From positions 147,700 to 211,699 of the forward strand of contig CAXTVQ010000001.1 in the NCBI GenBank assembly GCA_964247705.1: a DNA stretch of 64,000 nt, in the 5' to 3' direction. This document shows, piece by piece, positions 15,914 to 24,554 of this stretch (its first letter is position 1; each line of letters opens with the position of its first letter). The position numbers and the translations under genes are program-made. The DNA comes from LMUY01 sp964247705. Lineage in GTDB: Bacteria; Pseudomonadota; Alphaproteobacteria; Acetobacterales; Acetobacteraceae. Below the pieces are notes generated by a model that was given only the letters and a program-made list of their open reading frames with translations, made no database searches and was not told the origin of the DNA.

Positions 15914-17347
15914 TCAGAGTCCGGCTTGCGTTACAAACTTCGTTGACAGGTAAGCCTCGAGCCCTTCAACGCCGCCCTCAGACCCGTAACCGCTGTCCTT
16001 AACTCCGCCGAATGGCGTCTCCGGCAGTGCCAGTCCGTGGTGGTTGATCGACATCATGCCGCTCTCGACATCAGCTGCGACCTTCGCCGCCGTGTGTGCA
16101 CTGCTGGTGTAGGCATAGGCCGCCAGGCCATAGGCCAGCCGATTCGCCTCAGCGACCGCTTCCTCCATGTCGCGAAACGGCCGCATCAGTGCCAGCGGGC
16201 CGAACGGCTCCTCATTCATCGCACGGGCATCCGTGGGCACGCCGGTCATCACCGTCGGCTGGAAGAAATTGCCCTTGTTACCGATGCGCGCGCCACCCGT
16301 CCGCACCTCGCCACCGTGCTGCACGGCGTCGGCGATGAAACCTTCCATCGCCTGCACCCGGCGATCGTTTGCGAGCGGGCCCATCGTGGACCCCTTCTCC
16401 AGCCCGTCACCGACTTTCACCGCCTCGGCCGCCTTGGTGAAACGCTCGACGAACTCGTCATACACCTTCTCCTGCACGAGGAAGCGCGTGGGTGCGATGC
16501 AAACCTGGCCAGCGTTGCGGAATTTATTGGCCGCCAGCACCTTCGTAGCAACCTCGAGGTTCGCGTCGTTAAAGATGATCGCCGGCGCGTGCCCGCCCAG
16601 TTCCATCGTCACGCGCTTCATGTGCTCGCCGGCCATGGCGGCGAGGTGCTTGCCCACCGCCGTTGACCCGGTAAAGCTTATTTTGCGGATAGTCGGATGC
16701 GGGATAAGGTAGGAGCTGATGTCCGACGGTACGCCATAGACCAGGTTCACCACGCCGTTCGGGATCCCGGCGTCGACGAAGGCGCGGCAAAGTTCGGCAA
16801 CGCTGGCCGGCGTCTCCTCGGGGCCCTTCACGATGATCGAGCACCCGGCGGCGATGGCGGCGGCAATCTTCTTCACCGCTTGGTTGATCGGGAAGTTCCA
16901 TGGCGTGAACGCCGCGACCACCCCCACCGGCTCGCGCAGCGACATCTGATACACACCAGGCTGGCGCGCCGGGATTACCCGGCCGTAGGATCGCCGGCCT
17001 TCTTCGGCCATCCACTCGATGTTCTCAGGGGCGATCGACGTCTCACCCTTGGCCTCGATGAACGGCTTGCCCTGCTCCATCACCATCAAGGTGGCGATGT
17101 GATCGATCCGTTCGCGGATCAGGTCGGCCGCCTTGCGCATGATCTTGGACCGCTCGAGCGGCGAGGTTCGGCGCCAGACGTCGAACCCGCGGGCGGCGGC
17201 GGCAAGCGCGCGGTCCAGGTCGGCCCGCTCGGCGTGCGCCACGGTGCCGATCTGCTCGCCAGTCGCCGGGTTGAGCACGGGAAGAGTTTTACCAGCCTCG
17301 GAAGGGCCCCAAGCGCCGTCGATCAGCAGGTGTGTGTCGTTGTACAT
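15914..17347 (-). CDS. NAD(P)-dependent aldehyde dehydrogenase, succinate-semialdehyde dehydrogenase-like
   Basis: Cytoplasmic ALDH of 477 residues that oxidises an aldehyde to its acid. Catalytic Cys283 is in NAGQVCIAPTRF, the general base Glu249 is in VTMELGGHAP, the oxyanion asparagine is in FTPWNFPINQ, and SFTGSTAVGK is the Rossmann turn. The C-terminal ETPFGGVKDSGYGSEGG is typical of the GabD/semialdehyde group. It precedes nothing on its strand except intergenic sequence, but the Pao-like aldehyde oxidoreductase genes lie just upstream on the same strand with 113 bases between, so it may share a role in aldehyde detoxification. Substrate is not certain. Confidence 0.92.
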   Translation of the reverse strand: MYNDTHLLIDGAWGPSEAGKTLPVLNPATGEQIGTVAHAERADLDRALAAAARGFDVWRRTSPLERSKIMRKAADLIRERIDHIATLMVMEQGKPFIEAKGETSIAPENIEWMAEEGRRSYGRVIPARQPGVYQMSLREPVGVVAAFTPWNFPINQAVKKIAAAIAAGCSIIVKGPEETPASVAELCRAFVDAGIPNGVVNLVYGVPSDISSYLIPHPTIRKISFTGSTAVGKHLAAMAGEHMKRVTMELGGHAPAIIFNDANLEVATKVLAANKFRNAGQVCIAPTRFLVQEKVYDEFVERFTKAAEAVKVGDGLEKGSTMGPLANDRRVQAMEGFIADAVQHGGEVRTGGARIGNKGNFFQPTVMTGVPTDARAMNEEPFGPLALMRPFRDMEEAVAEANRLAYGLAAYAYTSSAHTAAKVAADVESGMMSINHHGLALPETPFGGVKDSGYGSEGGVEGLEAYLSTKFVTQAGL

Positions 17348-17460
17348 AGCTTAAACCCTCGCTCTCGTTTTGTGGAGCTCCGCTCCACGCCGACACTCGT
17401 TATATACAGGTGAAAAGGACGACTGTCCCTTCCCCGGGGTAACGGATAGTAGCCTCCGCC

Positions 17461-19665
17461 CTAAGCCAGCACATCCTCGAGCCGGATGGGTAGATCCCGC
17501 ACCCGCACCCCTGTCGCATGATACACCGCGTTGGCAATCGCCGCCGCCACGCCCACCATCGGCAACTCACCGATACCCTTGAGCCCGACCGGGTTGGCGT
17601 TCTGATCGTTCCCGCCCTCCAGCAAGGTGGCCGAGATCACCGGAATGTCCGCATTGACCGGCAATATATACTCGGACACGTTGGCGTTCACGATCCGGCC
17701 GGTCGCCTCGTCCACCAACGTCTCCTCCAGCAGCGCCATACCGACGCCAAACGTCATGCCGCCGATAAGCTGGCTATGCGCCGTCTTGGCATTGAGCACC
17801 CGCCCGCCGTCGAACACACCCACCAGTTTGCTGACCCGGATCTCGCCCAGCATCGGGTCTACCCGGACTTCCGCAAACTGCGCACCGAACGAATGCAGCG
17901 AGTGCGTTTTCTTCCCTTTTTCCTTGGGCGGACCCTTCGCGTCACCCACGACATCGATGCTGTCCACATTGCGCCGGGCCAGCATCTCGCCAACCGTCAT
18001 GCGGCCTTGCGGGCCGACCACGGCGCCGTCCTGCAGGCGGCAGTCAGCCGCATTGGCGCCTGGCCAGTTCGCGTCCGAGATCGCCATCGCCACGGCATGA
18101 TCCCGCGCCTGCTGGCACGCGGCGAGCACAGCCGAGCCCACACTGGCCGCCGTCTGCGACCCACCAGAACCAGGGGCCGGCGGGAAACGCGTATCGCCCA
18201 GTTCGAACCGCACGCGCTCGATCGGCAAGCCCAGTGCGTCGGCGGCAAGCTGCGCCATGACGGTGTAGGTTCCGGTGCCGATATCCTGCGTGCCGGACTG
18301 CAGCACCGCGTCGCCGCTCGCCATCAAGCGGACGCGTACGTTCGCCGGGCTCTGGTTGATTGGATACGTGGCCGTCGCCATCCCCATGCCGACCAGATAG
18401 CGCCCGTCCCTCATGGACCGAGGCGCCGGCGTACGGCGGTCCCAGCCGAATGTGGCCGCACCCTGGGCATAACACTCGCGCAACCGCTTGGAGGAGAATG
18501 GCAACCCCTCCCCTTGGTCCGTGTCGGCGTAGTTCTTCAGCCGCAACGCAATCGGGTCGATTTGCAGTTCGGCTGCGATCTCGTCCAACGCCGATTCCAG
18601 CGCAAACACGCCGGACGCCTCGCCGGGTGCGCGCATGTAGGTGGGCAGCCCTTGGTTCACCGCCACCAACCGGTGGGTGATCGAGACGTTCGGACAGGCG
18701 TACAGCATCTCGGTTGCCAGCGCGACCGGCTCCACGAACTCCCCCAGCGCAGGCATGGACATCTGGCTGATGCCGTCATGCCGCATCGACTGCAGCGTGC
18801 CATCCGGCTCTACACCGAACGCCAGTTTCTGCACCGTCGCTGGCCGGAAGCCGTTGGACGTGTACATTTGCGCGCGGGACATGACGAGCTTCACCGGGCG
18901 ATCGACAATCTTCGCCGCCATGGCCGCGAGCGTCGCAGGCGGCCACGTGCTTCCTTTGCAGCCGAAGCCACCCCCCAGGAACGGGCAGATTACCCGCACA
19001 TCCGACTTGTCGATGCCGAACAAGCCGGCAAGCGTCTGCTGTGCCCCGCCGACACCCTGCGTCGCCGTCCACACTGTCAACCGGTCGCCGTCCCACGCCG
19101 CGATCGTGGCGTGCGGTTCCATAGGATTGTGATGCTCGACCGGTGTGGTGTATGTCGCTTCGAACCGGATGGGAGCAGCGTCGAATGCGCCGGCCGTGTT
19201 GCCGCGGGCACTGTCTGGCGGGCGCTGGCCGTTGCGAAAATTCTTCGGCACGTACGCCTGGTCGAGCGCGCTCTGCATCGTGGTCTGCGCCTCGGCTTCC
19301 TTGTAGCGCACCTTGACCTCAGCCGCAGCGGCCTGGGCGCGCTCCAGCGTATCGGCGACGACAACGGCCACGTGCTGGCCGTTGTAGACAATGCCATTAT
19401 CCTGCAGCAGCGGAACCGCGACGCTCTGCGGCGAGCCACCCTGCTGCTTCAGCTTCAGGGCGTTATCCGGTGTGATGATGGCCAGCACGCCAGGCATGTT
19501 CTGCGCGGTGCTCAATTCGAACCCGGCAACCTGTCCGGCGGCGATCGTGCTCTGCACCAGCACGGCGTGCACCACGGACGGAATGGGGAACTCCGCAGCA
19601 TAGTGCGCCGCTCCGGTGACTTTCTGCCGGCCATCCTTACGGTCGATTGGCTGCCCCGTGATCAT
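17461..19665 (-). CDS. Molybdopterin-binding large subunit of aldehyde oxidoreductase (PaoC/YagR-like)
   Basis: Catalytic subunit, 734 residues, of a xanthine-dehydrogenase-family molybdenum enzyme. It shows GQPIDRKDGRQKVTGAAHYA at the N-terminus, PFLGGGFGCKG and RAPGEASGVFALESALDEIA for the pterin and active-site region, GTQDIGTGTYT, and the catalytic glutamate Glu700 in LKGIGELPMVGV. The ATG at 19665 is preceded by GGGAGG; the longer open frame upstream would overlap the FAD subunit. It is last in a paoA-paoB-paoC order with 11 bases between subunits. The likely reaction is hydroxylation of an aldehyde to a carboxylic acid with Moco. Cognate Moco chaperone (PaoD/XdhC) is not in the window. 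Confidence 0.92.
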   Translation of the reverse strand: MITGQPIDRKDGRQKVTGAAHYAAEFPIPSVVHAVLVQSTIAAGQVAGFELSTAQNMPGVLAIITPDNALKLKQQGGSPQSVAVPLLQDNGIVYNGQHVAVVVADTLERAQAAAAEVKVRYKEAEAQTTMQSALDQAYVPKNFRNGQRPPDSARGNTAGAFDAAPIRFEATYTTPVEHHNPMEPHATIAAWDGDRLTVWTATQGVGGAQQTLAGLFGIDKSDVRVICPFLGGGFGCKGSTWPPATLAAMAAKIVDRPVKLVMSRAQMYTSNGFRPATVQKLAFGVEPDGTLQSMRHDGISQMSMPALGEFVEPVALATEMLYACPNVSITHRLVAVNQGLPTYMRAPGEASGVFALESALDEIAAELQIDPIALRLKNYADTDQGEGLPFSSKRLRECYAQGAATFGWDRRTPAPRSMRDGRYLVGMGMATATYPINQSPANVRVRLMASGDAVLQSGTQDIGTGTYTVMAQLAADALGLPIERVRFELGDTRFPPAPGSGGSQTAASVGSAVLAACQQARDHAVAMAISDANWPGANAADCRLQDGAVVGPQGRMTVGEMLARRNVDSIDVVGDAKGPPKEKGKKTHSLHSFGAQFAEVRVDPMLGEIRVSKLVGVFDGGRVLNAKTAHSQLIGGMTFGVGMALLEETLVDEATGRIVNANVSEYILPVNADIPVISATLLEGGNDQNANPVGLKGIGELPMVGVAAAIANAVYHATGVRVRDLPIRLEDVLA

Positions 19666-19676
19666 TCTAGGCCTCC

Positions 19677-20657
19677 CTACGCCGCCGCCAACTGAAGGCC
19701 ACGCAGCACCGTGCGCTGCATCAGCTTGACCTTGAACGCATTGTCCTTGGTCGGCGTCGTACCCTGCCCGGCCAGCGCCGCGGCTGCTTCGAACTGCTCC
19801 TCGGTGGCCGGCTTGCCATGCAACGCCGCCTCCACCTGGGCCAGCCGCCATGGCTGAGGCGCCACTCCGCCACACGCGATGCGGACTTCGCGTACCGTGC
19901 CATTGTCGACGTCGAGCGCCACGGCGGCCGAGACAACGGCGAATTCGAATGTCGCGCGGTCACGCACCTTCACGTAGCGCGACTTGCGAGCGGAACCGCT
20001 GGATGGAACGGTAATGCTGGTGATGATCTCACCTGGAATAAGATTTGTCTCAATCTCCGGCGTGGTGCCCGGAAGGCGGTAAAATTCGCTCAGCGGCACG
20101 GTTCGCGTGCCACCACTCGGCGCTTGCAGCACGACGGAGGCGTCCATCGCTGCCAGGGCTACCGGCATGTCCGACGGATGCGTGGCGATGCAGTGGTCGC
20201 TGACGCCGGCTACTCCAAGATGCCGGCTTTCGCCATCTATGGCGGGACAACCGGACCCGGGAATGCGCTTGTTGCAAGCAAAGCCAGTGTCGCGGAAATA
20301 GCCGCACCGGGTGCGTTGCAACAGGTTGCCGCCCATGGTGCCCATATTGCGGATCTGTGGCGAAGCAGACAGAAGCAGCGCTTCGCTGATCGCAGGCCAG
20401 CCATTGCGTACGTCGGGATGGTTGGCCACGTCTACCATGCGAGCCAGTGCTCCCAAATGGAGTGCGCCGTCCGAGTCCACCGTGATAGTAGCGGGCAACA
20501 CGCCGTCCAAGTCGATCAAGCGGCTTGGCTGCTCGACGTTGTCCTTGCCTAACTGCAGAAGGTCAGTACCACCGGCGATATACTTGGCGCCATCCTTCGG
20601 CCCAGCGGCCAACGCCGAATCCAGGTCGCGCGGGCGCTCGATGCTGAAAGCCTGCAT
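19677..20657 (-). CDS. FAD-binding subunit of aldehyde oxidoreductase (PaoB/YagS-like)
   Basis: Medium subunit, 326 residues, relaying electrons to FAD. YIAGGTDLLQLGKDNV is the first FAD segment and SPQIRNMGTMGGNLLQRTRC the second. Cysteines in TRCGYF, GFACNKR, GSGCPAI and SDHCIATHPSDMP match the extra [4Fe-4S] loop found in PaoB but not in xanthine dehydrogenases. This loop is the reason for calling the complex Pao-like. Only three bases separate it from the iron-sulfur subunit gene. It has no signal peptide of its own and would be exported with PaoA. Confidence 0.92.
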   Translation of the reverse strand: MQAFSIERPRDLDSALAAGPKDGAKYIAGGTDLLQLGKDNVEQPSRLIDLDGVLPATITVDSDGALHLGALARMVDVANHPDVRNGWPAISEALLLSASPQIRNMGTMGGNLLQRTRCGYFRDTGFACNKRIPGSGCPAIDGESRHLGVAGVSDHCIATHPSDMPVALAAMDASVVLQAPSGGTRTVPLSEFYRLPGTTPEIETNLIPGEIITSITVPSSGSARKSRYVKVRDRATFEFAVVSAAVALDVDNGTVREVRIACGGVAPQPWRLAQVEAALHGKPATEEQFEAAAALAGQGTTPTKDNAFKVKLMQRTVLRGLQLAAA

Positions 20658-20660
20658 GGC

Positions 20661-21263
20661 TTACGCCCGTCCGGAGGCGTCGCGGATGGCATCCACGATG
20701 TTGTTGTACGCGCCGCACCGGCAGATGTTTCCGCTCATGTACTCACGTATCTCGGCATCGGTCCCTGTATGCCCTTCCTGCACCAGCGCCACGGCCGACA
20801 TAATCTGACCCGGCGTGCAGTAGCCACATTGGTAAGCATCATGGTGCAGGAACGCAGCCTGCATCGGGTGGAGATCGTCCCCGCTCGCCAAACCTTCGAT
20901 CGTCGTCACCGCCTTGCCTTGCGTGCGAGCCGCCAGCGTGAGGCAGGAAACCACCCGGCGCCCGTCGATATGCACCGTGCACGCGCCACACGACCCGCGG
21001 TCGCACCCCTTCTTGGTCCCGGTCAACCCGGCATACTCACGCAGTGCGTCCAGCAACGACGTACGCGGCTCGACGGAGAGCGGCACGCGCTTGCCGTTCA
21101 CTTGCAGCACGACGTCGATACGGCCGGGGTCGACTGGCGGCATCGGCGGGTTTTGAGCAGCACCTGGCTGACTTTGCGCCAGCGCCGATGGGACGAGCGG
21201 CAACGCAAGGCCCGCCGCCGTGCCGCCGATCACGCCACGCCGGGTTACCGTTGTGTTGTCCAT
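20661..21263 (-). CDS. [2Fe-2S] subunit of aldehyde oxidoreductase with Tat signal (PaoA/YagT-like)
   Basis: Small subunit, 200 residues. A twin-arginine signal (TVTRRGVIGGTAAGLALPLV, AQ cut region) precedes the plant-type ferredoxin domain (GCDRGSCGACTVHIDG...SCL) and the helical [2Fe-2S] domain (QCGYCTPGQIM, then NICRCGAYNNIVDAI). The Tat signal implies a folded periplasmic complex. I take the ATG at 21263 because GGAGG lies five bases upstream; an in-frame ATG at 21275 is also possible but would have to use that site within its own codons. It is the first gene of the operon; the promoter should lie between here and the gap. Confidence 0.93.
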   Translation of the reverse strand: MDNTTVTRRGVIGGTAAGLALPLVPSALAQSQPGAAQNPPMPPVDPGRIDVVLQVNGKRVPLSVEPRTSLLDALREYAGLTGTKKGCDRGSCGACTVHIDGRRVVSCLTLAARTQGKAVTTIEGLASGDDLHPMQAAFLHHDAYQCGYCTPGQIMSAVALVQEGHTGTDAEIREYMSGNICRCGAYNNIVDAIRDASGRA

Positions 21264-21308
21264 AACTGCCTCCATCGCTGAACGTCAGTTGGCGAGGGCG
21301 CCAACCGG

Positions 21309-21338
21309 TGCAACCCAGTTGAAACGGGCTGGGTTGCA
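21309..21338. terminator. Perfect 10-bp hairpin between lexA and the pao operon
   Basis: TGCAACCCAG pairs perfectly with CTGGGTTGCA around a 10-base loop. It lies just before the assembly gap, upstream of the pao operon and presumably downstream of lexA on the minus strand. No T-run follows on either strand, so it may be a weak terminator or an operator rather than a standard intrinsic terminator. Confidence 0.45.
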
Positions 21339-21342
21339 TCGA

Positions 21343-21442
21343 NNNNNNNNNNNNNNNNNNNNNNNNNNNNNNNNNNNNNNNNNNNNNNNNNNNNNNNNNN
21401 NNNNNNNNNNNNNNNNNNNNNNNNNNNNNNNNNNNNNNNNNN
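21343..21442. other. Assembly gap of 100 N
   Basis: The gap removes the 3-prime end of lexA and an unknown amount of sequence up to the hairpin at 21309. About 50 LexA residues are expected to be missing. The flanks share no repeat. Confidence 0.99.
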
Positions 21443-21987
21443 TGCCCCGTCTCAGCCGTCTCGCCCTTGCGGATGATCACGGTGTCCGTGTCCAGGATCC
21501 CCGCCTCGACCATCGAGTCACCGGCGACCTCGAGCGCGTAATGCTCGCCGCTGCCGAGCATGGCGATGGGCACCTCGATGTGGCTGCCAGTGTCCCGCAA
21601 CGCTTCGATCGGCTGACCTGCGGCGATCCGGCCATATAGCGGTAGCTGCACCGCCGCAGCGTCCGGAGCCGCCCGTACTCCCGCAAGCCGGTTATTGCCA
21701 AAATCACCGCGGATCACGTTCGGCGCAAAGGCTGGTGCGTCCGCCCGCACGGCCGGCACCGGCTGAGAGGTGGTCTCCGGCAGTTTCACCACTTCTAGCG
21801 CGCGCGCCCGGTGATGGTGCCTGCGCAGAAAGCCACGCTCCTCCAAAGCCGAGATCAGCCGATGGATGCCAGACTTGGACCTTAGGTTCAGCGCGTCTTT
21901 CATCTCCTCGAACGAGGGCGAGAAACCCGTGCTTCGCAAATGGCCATCGATGAAGACCAGCAACTCGTGCTGCTTACGCGTTAACAC
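21443..21987 (-). CDS. lexA: LexA repressor, C-terminus lost in the gap
   Basis: SOS repressor and self-cleaving protease. The start is the GTG at 21987 with GGGAG seven bases upstream, giving MLTRKQHELLVFIDGHL, a winged helix-turn-helix (RSKSGIHRLISALEERGF) and a long alphaproteobacterial linker. The cleavage site is Ala123-Gly124 in YGRIAAGQPIEA and the catalytic serine is Ser158 in VAGDSMVEAG. The catalytic lysine lies in the missing part. About 181 of roughly 235 residues are visible. An SOS box just upstream shows autoregulation. The gene follows moeA in the trp-moa-moe-lexA block, separated from it by 69 bases on the same strand, and has its own control region. Confidence 0.95.
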
Positions 21988-22021
21988 ATTGCAACTCCCG
22001 CGGGAACAAACCGGCAACCAT

Positions 22022-22036
22022 GTTCTAGGTTGGTTC
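22022..22036 (-). promoter_or_regulatory. LexA (SOS) box of lexA
   Basis: GTTC-TAGGTTG-GTTC is an exact match to the alphaproteobacterial LexA box GTTC-N7-GTTC. It lies 35 bases upstream of the lexA GTG. A degenerate second copy in the opposite orientation (GAAC-N7-CAAC, from about 22004) lies between the box and the start codon. It should give autorepression and SOS induction of lexA. Confidence 0.85.
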
Positions 22037-22056
22037 CGGTCCTCCGTCAAGCGGTT

Positions 22057-23262
22057 CTACAACCCGAGCGTGTCCAATCGGATTACTTCGACTTCGGCCC
22101 CTTCCGGCAAGGCGGCGGCGCCTGGTGCGCGCAAGATCAAGGCGTCCGCCCGGGCGAGCAAACTCAGCATCCCAGAGTCCTGCCGCGGGAACGGCGTCGC
22201 CACCAGCAAACCGCCGGGCGCCACGTCCAAGGTCGCGCGTAGGTGGTCCGCTCTCGAGTCGTTCTCCGCCAAACCTCGCCCCAATACCGCACGCTCTGTG
22301 CGAGGCGCTCCGGCTGGCAAGCCGCCCAAGACGTCCAACGACGGCAGCAGGAACAGTGCCGCGCAGATCAGTGCAGACACCGGGTTGCCGGGCAGCCCCA
22401 GAACGGGCGTACCCGCCACCCGGCCCGCGATCAGTGGTTTACCGGGCCGCATCGCGATCTTCCAGAAATCCAACTCGAATCCGCGTTCGGCCAGTGCCGA
22501 CTGCACCAGATCATGCTCGCCGACACTGGCGCCCCCCGTGGTGACCAACATGTCCGCTCCACCAAGTGAATCGACGGCGGCGCCAATCGCCGCAGCGTCG
22601 TCGGGTGCCACCGGAAGGATCACCGGCTCACCGCCCCCAGCCTTGACCAGGGCAGCGATCGCATGGGAATTCGAACTGACGATGCCACCCGGCCCGATTG
22701 GTTCCCCTGGCATGGCAATCTCATCCCCGGTTGCGAGGATTGCGATAACCGGGCGGCGGTGTACCGTCAGCCAGGGGTGGTTTCCCGCCGCGGCCAGCCC
22801 AACGTCCCGCGCGCCCAACCGGCGCCCGGCTTGCAGCAACACATCGCTCCGGGAAAAATCCTGGCCCGAGCGGCGGATGTGGCGGCCGACGGTGCATGCT
22901 TCCCGCACCTCCACACTGTGCCCGGTGCGGACTGCGTCCTCCTGCAATAAAATCGCGTCGGCGCCGGCCGGCACAACGCTGCCAGTAAATAGCCGGACCG
23001 CCTCGCCAGAACCCACATCGCCGGCAAATGGGTGGCCAGCAGGCGCCGCACCAACGACCCGCAACCGGGCCCCCAACCCGGCGTCCGCGGCACGCACGGC
23101 GTAACCGTCCATCGCGGACACGTCGGCCGGCGGCTGCGTCAGCCGGGCCAGCACCGGCCGCGCCAGCACCCGGCCCCACGCCTCCGCCAGGGCTACCGTT
23201 TCAGCCGGAGTAGCGCGCAGCGGCGCAAGGATGCGGCTACGCGCCTCGGCGACGCTGATCAT
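22057..23262 (-). CDS. moeA: Molybdopterin molybdenumtransferase MoeA
   Basis: MoeA inserts molybdate into adenylated molybdopterin. Sequence of 401 residues with the family marks PPADVSAMDGYAVRAAD, FTGSVVPAGADAILLQED, ILATGDEI, SNSHAIAALVKAGG, TTGGASVGEHDLV, and MRPGKPLIAG...LGLPGNPVSAL. Length is normal. Its ATG overlaps the moaC stop (ATGA). The coupled moaC and downstream pao genes make a Moco link plausible. The gene end lies only 21 bases beyond the SOS box of lexA, so the lexA promoter probably overlaps the moeA terminus. Confidence 0.96.
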   Translation of the reverse strand: MISVAEARSRILAPLRATPAETVALAEAWGRVLARPVLARLTQPPADVSAMDGYAVRAADAGLGARLRVVGAAPAGHPFAGDVGSGEAVRLFTGSVVPAGADAILLQEDAVRTGHSVEVREACTVGRHIRRSGQDFSRSDVLLQAGRRLGARDVGLAAAGNHPWLTVHRRPVIAILATGDEIAMPGEPIGPGGIVSSNSHAIAALVKAGGGEPVILPVAPDDAAAIGAAVDSLGGADMLVTTGGASVGEHDLVQSALAERGFELDFWKIAMRPGKPLIAGRVAGTPVLGLPGNPVSALICAALFLLPSLDVLGGLPAGAPRTERAVLGRGLAENDSRADHLRATLDVAPGGLLVATPFPRQDSGMLSLLARADALILRAPGAAALPEGAEVEVIRLDTLGL

Positions 23263-23726
23263 GGCTGGCTGAACTCGCCGGACTTGCCGCCTGCTTTGTG
23301 CACGACCCGCAACCCGTCGATCTGCATCCCGCGGTCCACCGCCTTACACATGTCATAAACGGTCAACGCCGCCACGCTAGCGGCAGTCAACGCCTCCATC
23401 TCGACCCCGGTCGGCCCCGTGGTGCGCACGGTGGCCGTGATCTCCACCGCATCCGGTCCGGCCTCGAGATCGACCGTCACGGCCGAGATCGGCAGCGGGT
23501 GGCATAACGGGATGAGGTCCGCCGTCCGTTTGGATGCCATTATGCCGGCGAGGCGCGCCGTGCCCAACACGTCCCCTTTCTTCGCAGTGCCCGAGGCGAC
23601 CAGGGTCAGCGTTTCCGGCAGCATTCGCACCCGCACCCGTGCGGTTGCGGTGCGGCTGGTATCGGGTTTGCCGGACACGTCGACCATAACCGCCTGGCCG
23701 GCACCGTCGAAATGCGTGAGGCTCAT
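23259..23726 (-). CDS. moaC: Cyclic pyranopterin monophosphate synthase MoaC
   Basis: MoaC converts the MoaA product to cyclic pyranopterin monophosphate. The 155 residues include AKKGDVLGTARLAGIMASKR, LIPLCHPLPI and GVEMEALTAASVAALTVYDM, with the catalytic lysines in the last segment (CKAVDRGM). The start is the ATG at 23726 overlapping the trpC stop. A longer open frame upstream lies inside trpC and is not used. moaA is not in the window. Confidence 0.96.
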   Translation of the reverse strand: MSLTHFDGAGQAVMVDVSGKPDTSRTATARVRVRMLPETLTLVASGTAKKGDVLGTARLAGIMASKRTADLIPLCHPLPISAVTVDLEAGPDAVEITATVRTTGPTGVEMEALTAASVAALTVYDMCKAVDRGMQIDGLRVVHKAGGKSGEFSQP

Positions 23727-24541
23727 CGGTCGGCACAGGTGCCGAGTAGCGCGTGGATCGCCGCACCGACGTCGGCCTGGCGCAACAAACTCTCCCCCAC
23801 CAGCAGGCATTGCGCGCCCACCTCGCCCAGCCGGTGCACGTCCTCACGCGTACGAATGCCGCTCTCCGTGATCAGCAGCCTGTCCGGTGGCACGAACGAG
23901 GCAAGCTCCACCGTCGTTTCCAAATCGGTCCGCATCGTCCGGAGATCGCGGTTGTTCACGCCGATCAACGGCGTCTGCAAGCCGAGCGCGCGGCGCAGTT
24001 CGACCTGGTCGTGCACCTCGGCCAGCACGTCCATGTCCAGGTGGCGCGCGGTTGCTTCCAACTCCAATGCCATGTCGTTGGTCAGCGCCGCCATGATCAG
24101 CAACACGCAATCGGCCCCCATCGCACGGCTCTCGTAGATCTGCCACGGGTCGAGCATGAAATCCTTCCGCAGCACCGGCAGCTTGGTCGCTGCTCGGGCA
24201 GCGCGCAGATGAGCGGGTTCCCCCTGGAAATGCGGCGCATCGGTCAGCACAGACAGACACGTCGCCCCAGCTGCCTCATAGGCCTGCGCGATCTTCGCGG
24301 AGTCGAAATCCGGGCGGATCAGCCCGCCGGAGGGCGACGCCTTCTTGATCTCGGCGATCAATCCGCAACGTCCCGCGACGACTGCCTCCTTCAAGGCCAG
24401 GCCAAAACCGCGCGGCCGCTCGTGCCGCTCGGCGATCTTCCGCTTCAGCATGTCGAGCGGCAGGGCATCGCGCCGCCGTTTCACCTCGTGCAATGTATCG
24501 CCGCAGATGCGGGCGAGCACGTCGGGCATAGCCTGGTCCAT
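23723..24541 (-). CDS. trpC: Indole-3-glycerol phosphate synthase
   Basis: TIM-barrel enzyme of 272 residues closing the indole ring in tryptophan synthesis. Catalytic and binding motifs are LIAEIKKASPSGG, LPVLRKDFMLDPWQI, VLAEVHD, LIGVNNRDLRTM, LLITESGI and CLLVGESLLR. It is monofunctional, without a fused TrpF. It overlaps moaC by four bases and follows trpD by 13 bases. Confidence 0.96.
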   Translation of the reverse strand: MDQAMPDVLARICGDTLHEVKRRRDALPLDMLKRKIAERHERPRGFGLALKEAVVAGRCGLIAEIKKASPSGGLIRPDFDSAKIAQAYEAAGATCLSVLTDAPHFQGEPAHLRAARAATKLPVLRKDFMLDPWQIYESRAMGADCVLLIMAALTNDMALELEATARHLDMDVLAEVHDQVELRRALGLQTPLIGVNNRDLRTMRTDLETTVELASFVPPDRLLITESGIRTREDVHRLGEVGAQCLLVGESLLRQADVGAAIHALLGTCADR

Positions 24542-24554
24542 CGCGGTTCCCTTA

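Noticed and set aside
17518..19695. Long open frame (725 codons) antisense to the molybdopterin subunit
   Set aside because: Rich in Arg/His, no domain, typical shadow in high-GC DNA.
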